Of a stretch of DNA of 64,000 nt, positions 1 to 8,981 are shown piece by piece; positions within the stretch are counted from its first letter, which is position 1; each line of letters starts with the position of its first letter. This DNA is from Pontibacillus yanchengensis (lineage in GTDB: Bacteria > Bacillota > Bacilli > Bacillales > BH030062): positions 868,001 to 932,000 of the forward strand of contig NZ_WMEU01000001.1 in NCBI RefSeq assembly GCF_009856295.1. The letters are read 5' to 3'. A program made the position numbers and the translations under genes. The notes beneath the pieces are model-generated. The model was not told the DNA's origin and ran no database searches. It was given only the letters and a program-made list of their open reading frames with translations.

Positions 1-1415
1 TGAAAACGTGAGGCGTGTTCTCCTGCAAAATGAACTTTCCCTTGAGGTACATAAACAGCTTCAGATAAGTCCTGTTCCTGATAAGGTGCATATAGAGTGA
101 ACGCACCCGCTGCAAATGGGTTTTGGTTCCAACTAAAGGTGGTTCCAGCTAGATATTCTGAATACACTACATCTCCATATATCTTGGATAACCCATGAAG
201 GGCCTGACGAATTCGTTCTTGTTCTGGCTGGCTACTCCATAGATTTGCATTTTCACTCCAACTATAACTCCCAAGCATAACCCCAGGTTTCCCTTCTTCA
301 ATTTTATGACTTGGGATATAACTAAATCTGGTCGGAAAATCTGTGATGACATTTCCAATACCTAGCTGTTTCCAAAAAGGGTGTTTAAACTCTAAGCCTA
401 TTTTGACTGAGTCAACATAACTAATTTCTCGTATTGCTTTCCATTTTTTAAATGAAAAAGTGTCATAGGGGAATATATCAACAAACTGAAATACCGAAAA
501 AGGTAACGTCGTAATAACGTAGTCCCCTTCTAGAGAATGATATTGGTCTGAGGATAAATCTCTCGAGGTCACGACTACTCCTTCTTCTTTTTGGATTATT
601 CCTTCAACTTTTTGTCCACAATAAATATTTTCCCCTAGTGAAGAAAGAAAGGAATGGGGCAATAAATCATTACCACCTGTAATTTCAAAAAACTTTAACT
701 CATCATTAAAAATAGTGCTAACAATATCTAATAAAATATCAACAAATGAATATCCAGGAAACCCTTCTATCCCTAATACAACTTTTATATAGCGTATCGC
801 GTTTGGAGAAAGGCGATTCCCAATTAAATTCTCTCTAAGGAAATCTTCAAATGAATAGCTATCAAAGTTCTTTCTTAACAATTTTTGTTGTTCAGGGGAT
901 TGACTATTGTATAAGGATAGAAAGGGTTCTACAGCCGATAATAGTAACTCACTAGCTGTTTTCCCTTGTTCATTTGGAGGTAATGGATACTTTAGGATGT
1001 CTGGATTTTTCTCATACTTTTTCATGGTGGTTAGAATACCATTCACATAAAGAACGTCGTTGTCTGTCACATTTAAAAATTCATTTGTAGGTAAGTTAAA
1101 TTTTTTTATGTATTCAAACACTAATTTATGTATATCCGGAAAACGCATTGCACCCACATCAATATAATTTCCTTTTGAGAATGGTTCTCTGACTGTATAA
1201 ACCCTTCCACCAATCCTATTATTCCCTTCAAGAATTGTCACATGATGCCCTGCTTCTTTTAATAAGGAAGCAGATACCAACCCTGACATACCTGCACCTA
1301 TAATAATGACCTTTTTCGGATCTGATACTTTTGGGAATCCTTTACGAATAATGGATAGCATATCATCTGGATAGGTAAGTGTTCCATAATCATGGACTTC
1401 TGGTTTCATTTTCAT
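1..1415 (-). CDS. FAD-dependent amine oxidase (3' end outside window)
   Basis: The visible 471 codons are open with no stop, and the gene runs off the left edge. The N-terminal Rossmann motif ([11 protein letters not shown], about residues 20-30) followed by [10 protein letters not shown] is the FAD-binding signature of the flavin monoamine oxidase/L-amino-acid oxidase family. The last visible residues (VHFAGEHAS) match the C-terminal FAD-contacting motif, so only a short tail is missing. The start ATG at 1415 has GAGGTGA about 6 bases upstream; a second in-frame ATG lies at 1409. No signal peptide is seen. The family oxidises amines or amino acids to imines with H2O2 release; the substrate cannot be told from sequence. 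It reads away from the MFS/TetR pair. Confidence 0.85.
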   Translation of the reverse strand, partial: MKMKPEVHDYGTLTYPDDMLSIIRKGFPKVSDPKKVIIIGAGMSGLVSASLLKEAGHHVTILEGNNRIGGRVYTVREPFSKGNYIDVGAMRFPDIHKLVFEYIKKFNLPTNEFLNVTDNDVLYVNGILTTMKKYEKNPDILKYPLPPNEQGKTASELLLSAVEPFLSLYNSQSPEQQKLLRKNFDSYSFEDFLRENLIGNRLSPNAIRYIKVVLGIEGFPGYSFVDILLDIVSTIFNDELKFFEITGGNDLLPHSFLSSLGENIYCGQKVEGIIQKEEGVVVTSRDLSSDQYHSLEGDYVITTLPFSVFQFVDIFPYDTFSFKKWKAIREISYVDSVKIGLEFKHPFWKQLGIGNVITDFPTRFSYIPSHKIEEGKPGVMLGSYSWSENANLWSSQPEQERIRQALHGLSKIYGDVVYSEYLAGTTFSWNQNPFAAGAFTLYAPYQEQDLSEAVYVPQGKVHFAGEHASRF

Positions 1416-1474
1416 ATATCTCACCTCATATCTATTCATATGAGATAAAAATAAGTGGTATTCTCCTCTTTATT

Positions 1475-1562
1475 AGAACAAAAGCGCAAGCGCCCGCTTA
1501 GCGACGTACATACTGTCCACCAGTAATTTAGAGGAAGTTCAATTAAAACCGCTGCATCATCC
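1475..1562 (+). repeat. Dispersed repeat copy A (5' half only)
   Basis: Begins AGAACAAAAGCGCAAGCGCC and continues with the GCGACGTAC motif and a GCTGCATCAT segment shared with the copy at 19418. The right half of the unit is missing. It lies in the divergent gap between the amine oxidase and the MFS gene. Nothing else is recognisable in 1416-1735. Confidence 0.7.
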
Positions 1563-1735
1563 AAAAATCATCCATACTATCCCCTCCTATCTGTAATCTT
1601 AGAAGTAACTGAAAACCTTCTGTAAGTTTCAACATTTGAACCATTTTGACTAATTTATACGGCACTAAAGCTATTTAGTTTCACACCATTCTATGTAATA
1701 AGGTCATTAAATTTTAGTAAATATTTTGAAAAAGG

Positions 1736-1791
1736 TTGTAAATCGACATCGGTGTCGGTATAATAAGATTAACAAAACGACATCGGTGTCG
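1736..1791 (+). promoter_or_regulatory. Promoter with two TetR-type operators
   Basis: A -35-like TTGTAA (1736-1741) and a -10 TATAAT (1759-1764) are 17 bases apart. Two exact copies of CGACATCGGTGTCG, an imperfect palindrome, lie at 1744-1757 (in the spacer) and 1778-1791 (just after the expected start site), 34 bases apart. The downstream TetR gene is the obvious candidate repressor. The motifs are directly seen; the binding is inferred. Confidence 0.75.
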
Positions 1792-1812
1792 ATTATATTT
1801 GGAGGGATTCAT

Positions 1813-3087
1813 ATGGAAAGGACATTATTAAGAAATAAACGATTTATGACCTTAATGACAGCACAGTTGATTTCTAGTTTAGGTGATTGGTTAAGTATTG
1901 TTGCGATTATAACGATGGTTGGCATGAAATGGAACGCTACGCCAATGGAAGTTTCGTTTGTTATATTATGCTTGGCACTTCCGATGGCTTTACTAGGTCC
2001 ATTTACCGGAACGGTTGCAGATCGAATTAATCGAAAAGGATTAATGATTGTTTCTGATTTAGTAAGAGCAGGACTTATTTTGATTCTTGCGTTGGCAAGT
2101 TCGATTTGGACGGTATATGCTTGCTTATTCACAATTGGTTTGCTTTCAGCTGTGTTCATTCCCGCTAAGAATGGAAAACTGAAAGAACTTGTAAAAGAAG
2201 AGGATATGAAGAGTGCCATGTCCATTTCATCCATGATTGGTTCGACAACTAAAGTGCTTGGGCCGTTATTAAGTGGCATGTTGGTGACGGCGTTCGGAGC
2301 TCAACTAGTCTTCGTGATTGACTCAGCTACATTTTTCTTATCAGCTCTACTTATTTTTGCTTTACCTGAATCCGTGATTGTTATAGAGGACGATGGCAAT
2401 GACTATGATGAAGAAAGTACCACGTTTAAAGAAGACTTTATGAAGGGTCTATACTTCATTAAGCAAAGTCGTTTCTTACTTGTTGGAATGTTCGTTTTAG
2501 GGTTAAGCTTAATGATACTCCAGTTATCAGACTCGCAGATTATTGTCTTAGTGCGAGAGTTATCGGATGCTTCCCCAAATCTGTTTGGACTAATGGTGAC
2601 TGGCTCAGGTCTTGGTATGTTTTTGGCTGGATTCGTCCTTACAAAGAAAACGGATTACAATGCACTTCTCCTGTTGTTCCTTGGTGTTTGTGGAATTGGT
2701 ATTAGCTTTGGTATGATGGGGTTATTAACAAGCTTTGATTTATCCCTTTCCTCTATCTGGGGACCAGTGCTTGGCTTTCTGTCAGGCATTTCTGCTGGAT
2801 TGATCTTTATTCCATTCCAGGCTTCTGTACAAACGGAAACACCGGCGCGTATGACAGGTCGAGTATTTGGTGTCATTAATAGTGTAACCACAAGCGCTAC
2901 AATTGTTGGACCATTATTAGGTGGATGGCTTGCCACATGGTTAGGGATCCTCCCAACATTTATAATAACGGCTTCTCTGTTAATCGTTGTTTCCATTATT
3001 GGTCTAATAATTAGAGAAAAAATAGAACGGGGGAATAAGTATGTCTCCGAAAGTCAGCAAGCAGCACAAGGAGCAACGCCGAGCTAA
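1813..3087 (+). CDS. MFS efflux transporter
   Basis: A 424-residue polytopic membrane protein of the major facilitator superfamily, resembling macrolide-efflux-type MFS proteins. It has about 12 hydrophobic segments and a cytoplasmic loop between segments 2 and 3 (TGTVADRINRKGLM, a variant of the MFS GxxxDRxxRK motif). An acidic stretch near residues 195-205 marks the central loop. An upstream in-frame ATG at 1726 would put the start inside the promoter; ATG 1813 has GGAGG at 1801-1805 and is preferred. The 3' end overlaps the following TetR gene by 47 bases, so the two are co-transcribed from the operator-bearing promoter. The substrate is unknown; regulated multidrug or toxic-compound export is likely. 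Confidence 0.85.
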   Translation: MERTLLRNKRFMTLMTAQLISSLGDWLSIVAIITMVGMKWNATPMEVSFVILCLALPMALLGPFTGTVADRINRKGLMIVSDLVRAGLILILALASSIWTVYACLFTIGLLSAVFIPAKNGKLKELVKEEDMKSAMSISSMIGSTTKVLGPLLSGMLVTAFGAQLVFVIDSATFFLSALLIFALPESVIVIEDDGNDYDEESTTFKEDFMKGLYFIKQSRFLLVGMFVLGLSLMILQLSDSQIIVLVRELSDASPNLFGLMVTGSGLGMFLAGFVLTKKTDYNALLLLFLGVCGIGISFGMMGLLTSFDLSLSSIWGPVLGFLSGISAGLIFIPFQASVQTETPARMTGRVFGVINSVTTSATIVGPLLGGWLATWLGILPTFIITASLLIVVSIIGLIIREKIERGNKYVSESQQAAQGATPS

Positions 3088-3664
3088 TATATTAGAAGCA
3101 GCAAAAAACGTGTTCATTGAACATGGCTATGAAAAAGCTACCATGAAGCATATTTTAGAAACAGCTAATGTGAGTCGAGGTGGCTTATATCAGTATTTCA
3201 AGAATAAAGAGGATGTGTACGAAGCTCTTCTTGAGGACTCCATCAATGAGTCTATGCATCATACGTTAGATAAACTCGACGATGAAGTTTCTTCTTACTG
3301 GGATTTATTACTTGCACGTATTTTTGGAGAGGGTAAGCAGCCTGACGACAAAATGGATCCCATGGCACCATCCAACCTGGAGTTCTTTATTACAGGAAGA
3401 AATGACCAACGCCGAATAGAATATGGAAAAACACGTTATTACACTGGCTTAAAAATCTACAAAAGCATTATCGATCAAGGTCAGGAGAACGGTGAGTTCT
3501 CAAATCGATTTGATAGCGATATACTGGCAAGATCCATCATTTCCTTTATAGATGGTCTCGCCCTTGACCATGCAATCCTACCTCCAGAGGATGTGAAACT
3601 TAAAGAACAATCAATTATGTTTGTAGATTATTTGAAAATGGCTTTGGGTGTTGACCAAGGTTAA
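3041..3664 (+). CDS. TetR family transcriptional regulator
   Basis: A 207-residue protein with a typical N-terminal TetR helix-turn-helix (ILEAAKNVFIEHGYEKAT, then NVSRGGLYQYFKNKEDVYEAL, about residues 16-65) and a helical ligand-binding C-terminal domain. GGGGGAA precedes ATG 3041. It overlaps the end of the MFS gene, which implies translational coupling. The twin palindromes upstream of the MFS gene suggest that this protein represses its own operon and that a ligand exported by the pump relieves it. Ligand identity cannot be read from the sequence. Confidence 0.88.
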   Translation: MSPKVSKQHKEQRRANILEAAKNVFIEHGYEKATMKHILETANVSRGGLYQYFKNKEDVYEALLEDSINESMHHTLDKLDDEVSSYWDLLLARIFGEGKQPDDKMDPMAPSNLEFFITGRNDQRRIEYGKTRYYTGLKIYKSIIDQGQENGEFSNRFDSDILARSIISFIDGLALDHAILPPEDVKLKEQSIMFVDYLKMALGVDQG

Positions 3665-3669
3665 AAAGA

Positions 3670-3713
3670 CATACTTTCTTGGGATTTTGAGAGAGTATGC
3701 TTTTGTTCTTTTT
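3670..3713 (+). terminator. Intrinsic terminator after tetR
   Basis: A 10-bp stem (CATACTTTCT at 3670-3679 with AGAGAGTATG at 3690-3699, one wobble pair) is followed by a T-rich run. It ends the MFS-tetR operon. Confidence 0.75.
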
Positions 3714-3741
3714 CCAAAGTATTATCCACCATCTAAAGTGT

Positions 3742-4194
3742 TTATATAGTAGTACTAAATATCATTCTTTTCTTTTCTTTAAGGCTGTCTAATACAATAT
3801 AACCAAAAATAATACCTGCTATAGTAGACAATGGAGATTCGATATTTCTCATAAGTGCTCCACTGAATGGTAGTGGTACACTATGTGGTAGAGAAGAGTA
3901 CAAAACTATAATCTGGGAAACATACAAAGTCGGGATGCCAATTGCGCATAATTTAACCCAATCAATAGCCCACTTTCTTTTTTCTTTAACTTCTTTAATA
4001 AATTTTGGTAAGCGTATTAGTATCCCAATTAAAGTTGGATATAGAAAAGTAAAAATTACCACTAGAAAATATAAGACTTCTGAGTTTCCTTCAAACATTA
4101 ATTCTTCTCTAACCATTTCAGGTAATTTGTATCCCCAGAAAACCAAAACGATAAATGTTACTGTCGAAATAAAATACAATAAAAATCGTTTCAT
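3742..4194 (-). CDS. Hypothetical four-helix membrane protein
   Basis: A 150-residue protein that I do not recognise. Hydrophobic segments are visible at about residues 4-22, 42-62, 82-102 and 117-137, with a basic loop (KFIKEVKEKRKW) between the second and third. The start ATG at 4194 is well supported by AAAGGAGGAAG upstream. There is no signal-peptidase or lipoprotein site. It stands alone between the tetR terminator and the decayed methyltransferase gene. Confidence 0.6.
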   Translation of the reverse strand: MKRFLLYFISTVTFIVLVFWGYKLPEMVREELMFEGNSEVLYFLVVIFTFLYPTLIGILIRLPKFIKEVKEKRKWAIDWVKLCAIGIPTLYVSQIIVLYSSLPHSVPLPFSGALMRNIESPLSTIAGIIFGYIVLDSLKEKKRMIFSTTI

Positions 4195-4263
4195 AAAATC
4201 TTCCTCCTTTAAATAATAATGTTACTAGAATTATAGGTTAGCTAAAACCGTTTCAACGAAATA

Positions 4264-4292
4264 TTAAACAATCCAACTCTTAAAAGAGCTGG
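4264..4292 (-). terminator. Hairpin after the decayed methyltransferase gene
   Basis: The stem CCAACTCTT (4273-4281) pairs with AAGAGCTGG (4284-4292) with one wobble. On the minus strand it is followed by ATTGTTTAA, only a weak T run. Confidence 0.5.
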
Positions 4293-4296
4293 ATTA

Positions 4297-4634
4297 TTAG
4301 GAGACACGATTAACTTCTTTCTTCTTCATGTTCCAGTAACCATTTTTTCGATGCAGTCCACCACCATATTTAGCAAGATCTCCATTTTCTTTAATTGCTC
4401 TGTGACACAGAACGATGATAGCAAGTTGGTTTGTTCCATTTGCATTTGCTACGTTTGTATAAGTTTTCTTGTCACCAAAGGATATTCTTCTTAACTGTTC
4501 CCATACTTTCTTTTGAAAGGGAGAACCAATTAGATAACAGTTGTCATTACTCCTACAAAAAAAACACCTTCGTATTCAGCGTTAAGCTCCAGTAATACCT
4601 AATACAATTCTTCTTTAGATTCAGAGGTAATCAT
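4297..4634 (-). pseudogene. Decayed methylated-DNA-cysteine S-methyltransferase (Ogt-like)
   Basis: The minus strand from about 4560 to 4297 translates to a protein starting NCYLIGSPFQKKVWEQL and reading on to IIVLCHRAIKENGDLAKYGGG, the signature of O6-alkylguanine-DNA methyltransferases. The active-site motif PCHRV appears as LCHRA, and the segment normally linking the wing helix to the active site (around AVGGA) is deleted. The 5' part begins at ATG 4634 with a good GGAGGTAG site but meets an in-frame TAG after 11 codons and then changes frame. The gene therefore had normal signals and has decayed. Translation is direct; family assignment is from motif knowledge. Confidence 0.8.
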
Positions 4635-4708
4635 AATCTACCTCCATTTACACTTTGCTGACATATTTTTATTGTATCGCAGCTAGAAATGACTCGTAGC
4701 CGTCTAAA

Positions 4709-4750
4709 CTAATTACACAAGCCAACATTTATGTAGTACGTTAAACAATA
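4709..4750 (+). repeat. Solo right end of the dispersed repeat
   Basis: TTACACAAGCC, then an AT-rich stretch, then ACGTTAAACAATAAAAAA closely resembles the right-hand tail of the copy at 53258-53492 up to the terminator hairpin. No left or central part of the element is seen here. As in the full copies, it touches the terminator of a minus-strand gene. Confidence 0.5.
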
Positions 4751-4783
4751 AAAAAATCAGGCGAAATCATGTAAGATTTCGCC
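4748..4783 (-). terminator. Terminator after kduD
   Basis: A perfect 9-bp stem (GGCGAAATC/GATTTCGCC) lies between 4760 and 4783, followed on the minus strand by a run of T. Confidence 0.85.
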
Positions 4784-4838
4784 CTAAATATAGCATGTTA
4801 TTTTATATTAAACTTACCTTATGAATTTTCGACTGATT

Positions 4839-5606
4839 CTATCTACCCAACCAACCACCATCAACAGCTAGTTGGTGTCCATGAATGTAGTTGGAAGCAT
4901 CAGAAGCTAAGAAAACAACGGTTCCTTTGAAATCCTCTGAATCCCCCCATCTATCTGCAGGGATTCGATCAAGAATTTGCTGATTACGTGTTTCATCATT
5001 AATGAGTGACGTGTTCATATCCGTTGCAATATAACCCGGAATAATAGCATTAACATTAACATTGTGTTTCGCCCATTCATTGGAGAGCGCTTTCGTTAAT
5101 TGAGTAACTCCGCCTTTAGCAGCAGCATAAGCTGGTACCGTATATCCACCTTGGAATGATAATAAAGATCCTAAATTAATGATTTTCCCACTATTTTGCT
5201 CCGTCATATAACGACCAGCCTGTTGGCATAATAACCAAACTGTCTTCAAGTTGACATTAATGACGTCATCCCAGTCTTCTTCCGCAAAATCAACTGAAGG
5301 AGATCGACGCTGGATACCTGCACAATTTACTAAAATATCAATCTTACCAAATGCAGTTACAACTGCAGGAACAGCCTCTTTAACTTGATTCGTATCATCT
5401 AAGTTGCAAGGTATAATTTCACATTTTCTTCCTAATGCCTTAATTTCCTCCTGTACATCGGTTTTCTCAACATTACGCTGAAGTAATGCTATATCAGCAC
5501 CTGCCTCTGCCAATGCTATAGCCATTGAATGACCAATCCCACGAGTTGCACCTGATATTGCTGCTATTTTTCCTTCTAAATTAAATAGCTCTTTACTCAT
5601 TTTCAT
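4839..5606 (-). CDS. kduD: 2-dehydro-3-deoxy-D-gluconate 5-dehydrogenase-like SDR (KduD)
   Basis: A 255-residue classical short-chain dehydrogenase. The cofactor motif reads SGATRGIG (usual TGxxxGIG), followed by NCAGIQRR, the catalytic Ser region (GSLLSF) and YAAAK. The GYIATDMN, IPADRWG and VDGGWLGR segments are characteristic of KduD, which interconverts 3-deoxy-D-glycero-2,5-hexodiulosonate and 2-keto-3-deoxygluconate in uronate and pectin breakdown. The start ATG 5606 follows GAAGGACGGG; a second ATG lies two codons in. It would feed KDG into the kdgK-eda route encoded at 49-52 kb, although it is 44 kb away. A cre-like site lies upstream. Confidence 0.8.
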   Translation of the reverse strand: MKMSKELFNLEGKIAAISGATRGIGHSMAIALAEAGADIALLQRNVEKTDVQEEIKALGRKCEIIPCNLDDTNQVKEAVPAVVTAFGKIDILVNCAGIQRRSPSVDFAEEDWDDVINVNLKTVWLLCQQAGRYMTEQNSGKIINLGSLLSFQGGYTVPAYAAAKGGVTQLTKALSNEWAKHNVNVNAIIPGYIATDMNTSLINDETRNQQILDRIPADRWGDSEDFKGTVVFLASDASNYIHGHQLAVDGGWLGR

Positions 5607-5640
5607 CCCGTCCTTCTTTGAATATTAGACATAACCACCT

Positions 5641-5665
5641 GTATAACGCTTTCAAAAAACGCTTC
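5641..5665 (-). promoter_or_regulatory. Possible CcpA cre-like sites upstream of kduD
   Basis: On the minus strand TGAAAGCGTTATAC (5641-5654) matches 12 of 14 positions of the cre consensus, and an overlapping GGAAGCGTTTTTTG follows. They lie 35-60 bases upstream of the kduD start, where they could mediate catabolite control. This is a motif match only. Confidence 0.35.
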
Positions 5666-5774
5666 CAAAATATATGTAAAAAGTATTGCCCTCTATTATA
5701 ATAGTTCGATACTAATAATGAAACTCCTTTTCTCATTTTTTATTTTTATATGAAAATTATTTTCATCCGTTTTT

Positions 5775-5809
5775 AAAAAAGAAAGAAGGCAGATTACTAC
5801 CTCCTTTCT
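5775..5809 (-). terminator. Terminator after aldehyde dehydrogenase gene
   Basis: GAAAGGAGG pairs with CCTTCTTTC (one mismatch) on the minus strand, followed by six T. It separates this gene from kduD. Confidence 0.7.
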
Positions 5810-5834
5810 CCTTATATCAACAGGTTATCCTTTT

Positions 5835-7265
5835 TTACTCAGGCAACCCCATAATTGCTTTAGTTTCAAGGTATTCTTCAATACCATAATCTCCCCATTC
5901 TCTTCCGATACCAGATTGCTTATAGCCTCCAAATGGTGCAGAGAAGTCTAAGTCAGCGTTATTGACGCCGATTCTTCCGGCACGAATATTTGTTGCTACT
6001 TTACGAACTTTGTCACGATCTTTCCCAATTACGTAACCTGCAAGTCCATAAAAAACATCATTGGAAATATCAATAGCTTCATCAACTGTATCGTAGGATA
6101 TGATGGACATAACTGGTCCAAAGATTTCCTCTTGGGCAATTACCATGTCATTTTTTACATCTGTAAAAATCGTTGGTTTAGCATAGAATCCTGTATCAAG
6201 ACCTTCTGGTTCACCTGTTCCACCAGCTAGAAGCGTAGCTCCTTCTTCGATACCTTTTTCAATATAAGATTGAACTCTATCCCATTGCTTTTGGGCTACT
6301 AGTGGGCCTACATAATTTCCGCCTCTAGGATCACCTACTGGAAATTCTGGTAGTACATTTTTTACTTCTTGTTCAAAATCTTCCTTAATGGAAGATGGAA
6401 CTAAGATTCTTGTTGCTGCTGAACAAACCTGACCAGAGTTCATCGCAATGTGATTCACAGCTGATTTTGCAGCGGTAGTTAAGTCAGCATCTTCAAGCAC
6501 TACAAGTGGTGATTTTCCTCCTAATTCAAGAGCTACATTGGTAATCGTTTCAGATGCATTCTCCATGATTTTTTGGCCAACTCCAGCTGATCCAGTAAAA
6601 GAAACAAAATCAATGTCAGGATGACTACTAATACGATTCCCAATAACAGAACCTGAACCATTTACTAGGTTAAAAGCTCCTTTTGGAACGCCTGCAGCAT
6701 CAAATATTTCTGTTAGAATAATTGCTGCATATGGTGTCAATTCAGCAGGCTTTAAGACCACTGGACTTCCAACAGCAAACGCACTAGCTATTTTCGTGGA
6801 AGCTTGATTGGTCGGGAAATTCCATGGGGTAATAAGTCCACTAACCCCTACAGTATCCTTCACAATCGTATGTCCACCTCGGTCTTCAGTGAAAGAGAAA
6901 TTCCTTAATGACTCTGCAGCTTGAGCGAAATGAGCACGTCCCATTTTATAATGCACGTTCTCTGAAACCGTAAGTGGAGAGCCAAGCTCATCAGTCATTA
7001 CTTCAATAAGCTCATCTTTTCGCTTTTCATATTCTTCTACAATTCTTTCTAACATCTCAATACGTTCTTCCTTACTTGTTTGGGAAAAGGAAGGAAATGC
7101 TGCTTTTGCTGCTGAAACAGCTTTATCTAAATCCTCTTGTGTTCCTAAACTAATTTCTCCAAGCTTTTCCTCGGTAGCCGGGTTAATAACGGGCTCTGTC
7201 TCAGAACCAGTAGATTCCACCCATTCTCCGTTAATGTAATGTTTCAACTGATTATAGTTACGCAT
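5835..7265 (-). CDS. NAD(P)-dependent aldehyde dehydrogenase
   Basis: A 476-residue member of the aldehyde dehydrogenase superfamily with the family's usual length. Visible motifs are ITPWNFP (cofactor site), FTGSAGVG, the general-base LELGGKSP (Glu near residue 248) and SGQVCSAATR containing the catalytic Cys. EEIFGPVMSI and PFGGYKQSGIGRE complete the set. It oxidises an aldehyde to the acid in the cytosol; the substrate is not determined. ATG 7265 has AAAGGAGA about 11 bases upstream. It is expressed as a single gene with its own terminator, upstream of kduD on the same strand. Confidence 0.9.
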   Translation of the reverse strand: MRNYNQLKHYINGEWVESTGSETEPVINPATEEKLGEISLGTQEDLDKAVSAAKAAFPSFSQTSKEERIEMLERIVEEYEKRKDELIEVMTDELGSPLTVSENVHYKMGRAHFAQAAESLRNFSFTEDRGGHTIVKDTVGVSGLITPWNFPTNQASTKIASAFAVGSPVVLKPAELTPYAAIILTEIFDAAGVPKGAFNLVNGSGSVIGNRISSHPDIDFVSFTGSAGVGQKIMENASETITNVALELGGKSPLVVLEDADLTTAAKSAVNHIAMNSGQVCSAATRILVPSSIKEDFEQEVKNVLPEFPVGDPRGGNYVGPLVAQKQWDRVQSYIEKGIEEGATLLAGGTGEPEGLDTGFYAKPTIFTDVKNDMVIAQEEIFGPVMSIISYDTVDEAIDISNDVFYGLAGYVIGKDRDKVRKVATNIRAGRIGVNNADLDFSAPFGGYKQSGIGREWGDYGIEEYLETKAIMGLPE

Positions 7266-7553
7266 ACGATAAACGTCTCCTTTATTTTGAAATTCTAATA
7301 AAGCGAATCTTCTATTTTATTATTCTTAACAAATGTAACCTTCATTTCTATGTTTGAAACATTTTGAGCACATCGACCACAATCACAAGAAATTATAATT
7401 TTAATATAATATTCCATGGTAAGAATCGAGTCTATTTTGAAACTTGTTATTCTTTAAGTCTTTGGAATGATAAACTTTATTCACAGGACTTTTATTGAGG
7501 GAAATTGATGACATTGAAAACAGCACAAGAAACGCCTGCAAAAGCTTGGGGAG

Positions 7554-7805
7554 ATGGGCAAAGGGTTTAGTGTCGTAGCCGAGGAAATTAGAAAGTTCTC
7601 AAATGAGACAGTCGAATCCACAGAGAAGATTCGAAATACACTTGAAAACATACATAAATCGATAGATGACATGTCCACTTCCATAGAAAACATTGTGGCC
7701 GTTGGGAAAGAGCAAGCCTACTCAACAGAAGAAATTTCTGCATTTATTGAAGAAATTGAAGAAAAGAGTAAGCAGTTGAATAAATACGCTTCAGAGTTGT
7801 TGTAG
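7554..7805 (+). pseudogene. Remnant of a methyl-accepting chemotaxis protein
   Basis: The 83 codons from ATG 7554 read GKGFSVVAEEIRKFSNETVEST and then heptad-type helix, which is the conserved hairpin of the chemoreceptor signalling domain. In intact receptors the segment before it is IEAARAGE; here the preceding bases read GAAACGCC...GCTTGGGGAG and are out of frame by one base. No sensor, membrane segment or HAMP region exists upstream. It is therefore the C-terminal end of a broken receptor and probably not functional. The 7266-7500 stretch between it and the dehydrogenase holds nothing I recognise. Confidence 0.75.
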
Positions 7806-7874
7806 AGTAGAACAAAGGTGCTTCTTTTCTATATATGAGGGAATCGTAAGAACCTTTACTATAAAATAAATAGG

Positions 7875-8324
7875 TTAGAACGCATCATCAAAGGTAGCTA
7901 TTATGTGTTGCTTCACTTTTTCACTTTCCTTTTCATCTAGTTCTTCACCAGATGGAAAAGTCTTAGATTCGTCTAGAGCAAGGTCCACAGGCAATAATAT
8001 TGTCATAGGTTCTTTTTCAATTACTTCTTCCTCATCACTATTCTGTTTTGTTGATGAATGTATCAATTTGGTTTTTATGTATGAGCCTTGTTTGGTAAAG
8101 TAATCTTTAATTTGTCTGGTTTCTACGCTTAATTGTTCGTCTGTTCCACTCATAATGATTTGAGAATTCACTTTCACATAAGATCCTGCTTCATACTCAA
8201 GTGATTCGGTAATATAAGCTTCGATTTTCTCTCTAACTTCCTGGTTACTTGTCTGATCACTTGTACAACCAACCATCATAATTATTATAAAAATACAGAC
8301 CAACCAATAGAATCGTTTTCTAAT
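7875..8324 (-). CDS. Small lipoprotein, possible AUU start
   Basis: This is an unrecognised secreted lipoprotein. A basic start (RKRFYW), a hydrophobic stretch and the lipobox MVGC give a type II signal peptide; the mature part is polar and acidic. The frame is also open upstream to tandem ATG codons at 8366/8363, but no ribosome binding site precedes them and the signal peptide would be displaced by 14 residues. GGGAGGGG at 8332-8339 sits exactly 7 bases before an ATT codon at 8324, which gives a classic signal peptide of 149 residues in all. I therefore place the start there; a start-codon mutation is the alternative. Confidence 0.6.
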   Translation of the reverse strand: MRKRFYWLVCIFIIIMMVGCTSDQTSNQEVREKIEAYITESLEYEAGSYVKVNSQIIMSGTDEQLSVETRQIKDYFTKQGSYIKTKLIHSSTKQNSDEEEVIEKEPMTILLPVDLALDESKTFPSGEELDEKESEKVKQHIIATFDDAF

Positions 8325-8408
8325 AAGGTTTCCCCTCCCATTTCTAACATCGTAAAGATTCATCACATTACGATTTTTTATATAATTTATCTTAAATGTT
8401 TAGATATT

Positions 8409-8702
8409 CTAATTATCATCTTTGGTGTACAATAATGTTCGTTGAATTGGTTTCCCTAATGCAGGGGCATTTTGTGTGATAAATTCATAGTACTTCCCAT
8501 CAATGATAAACGTACGATCCCCTACATATTCAACACTTCTTCCTTTACTAGATAAATGTTCTTCTTTCCCTCTAATGTATGAGCTACGATGCTGGTATCT
8601 GTCTTCAAAATCTATAATAATACTTCCCTTTGGATAGCTAAATTTACTGTTAGCAAAGAAAAATTGTATTATATCTTCAACTATATCTACTAAGAAATGC
8701 AT
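8409..8702 (-). CDS. Hypothetical protein
   Basis: A 97-residue soluble protein that I do not recognise. It is rich in aromatic and charged residues (YVGDRTFIIDGKYYEF) and has no membrane segment or metal motif. ATG 8702 has AAGGG 8 bases upstream. It precedes the lipoprotein gene on the same strand with an 84-base gap. The gap 8703-8929 upstream holds nothing identifiable. Confidence 0.5.
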   Translation of the reverse strand: MHFLVDIVEDIIQFFFANSKFSYPKGSIIIDFEDRYQHRSSYIRGKEEHLSSKGRSVEYVGDRTFIIDGKYYEFITQNAPALGKPIQRTLLYTKDDN

Positions 8703-8929
8703 AGGTGAAACCCTTACTTTTAAATATTATTATATGTAAATTATTTCAAATATCTGTAGTGAGCTCAAACTATGTCTTTCTAGCTAGTAAAGATACGTTA
8801 TGGCTTTCCATTAAGAAAAAGCTTAGGAAACTGGGGTTGGAATTTTATAAATGTTTCAGTTCATTGTTTAAATAAGAATAGATCCCAATTTGCAAACTTT
8901 TGCTATGTCCCTACATTGCTTTTCAACGT

Positions 8930-8961
8930 AAAAAAGAAGACTAAACCAATATGATTTAGCC
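8930..8961 (-). terminator. Terminator after pseudouridine synthase gene
   Basis: GGCTAAA and TTTAGTC on the minus strand (8939-8961) form a stem, followed by TTCTTTTTTAC. Confidence 0.7.
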
Positions 8962-8981
8962 CTACTTAATATATGATTAAG

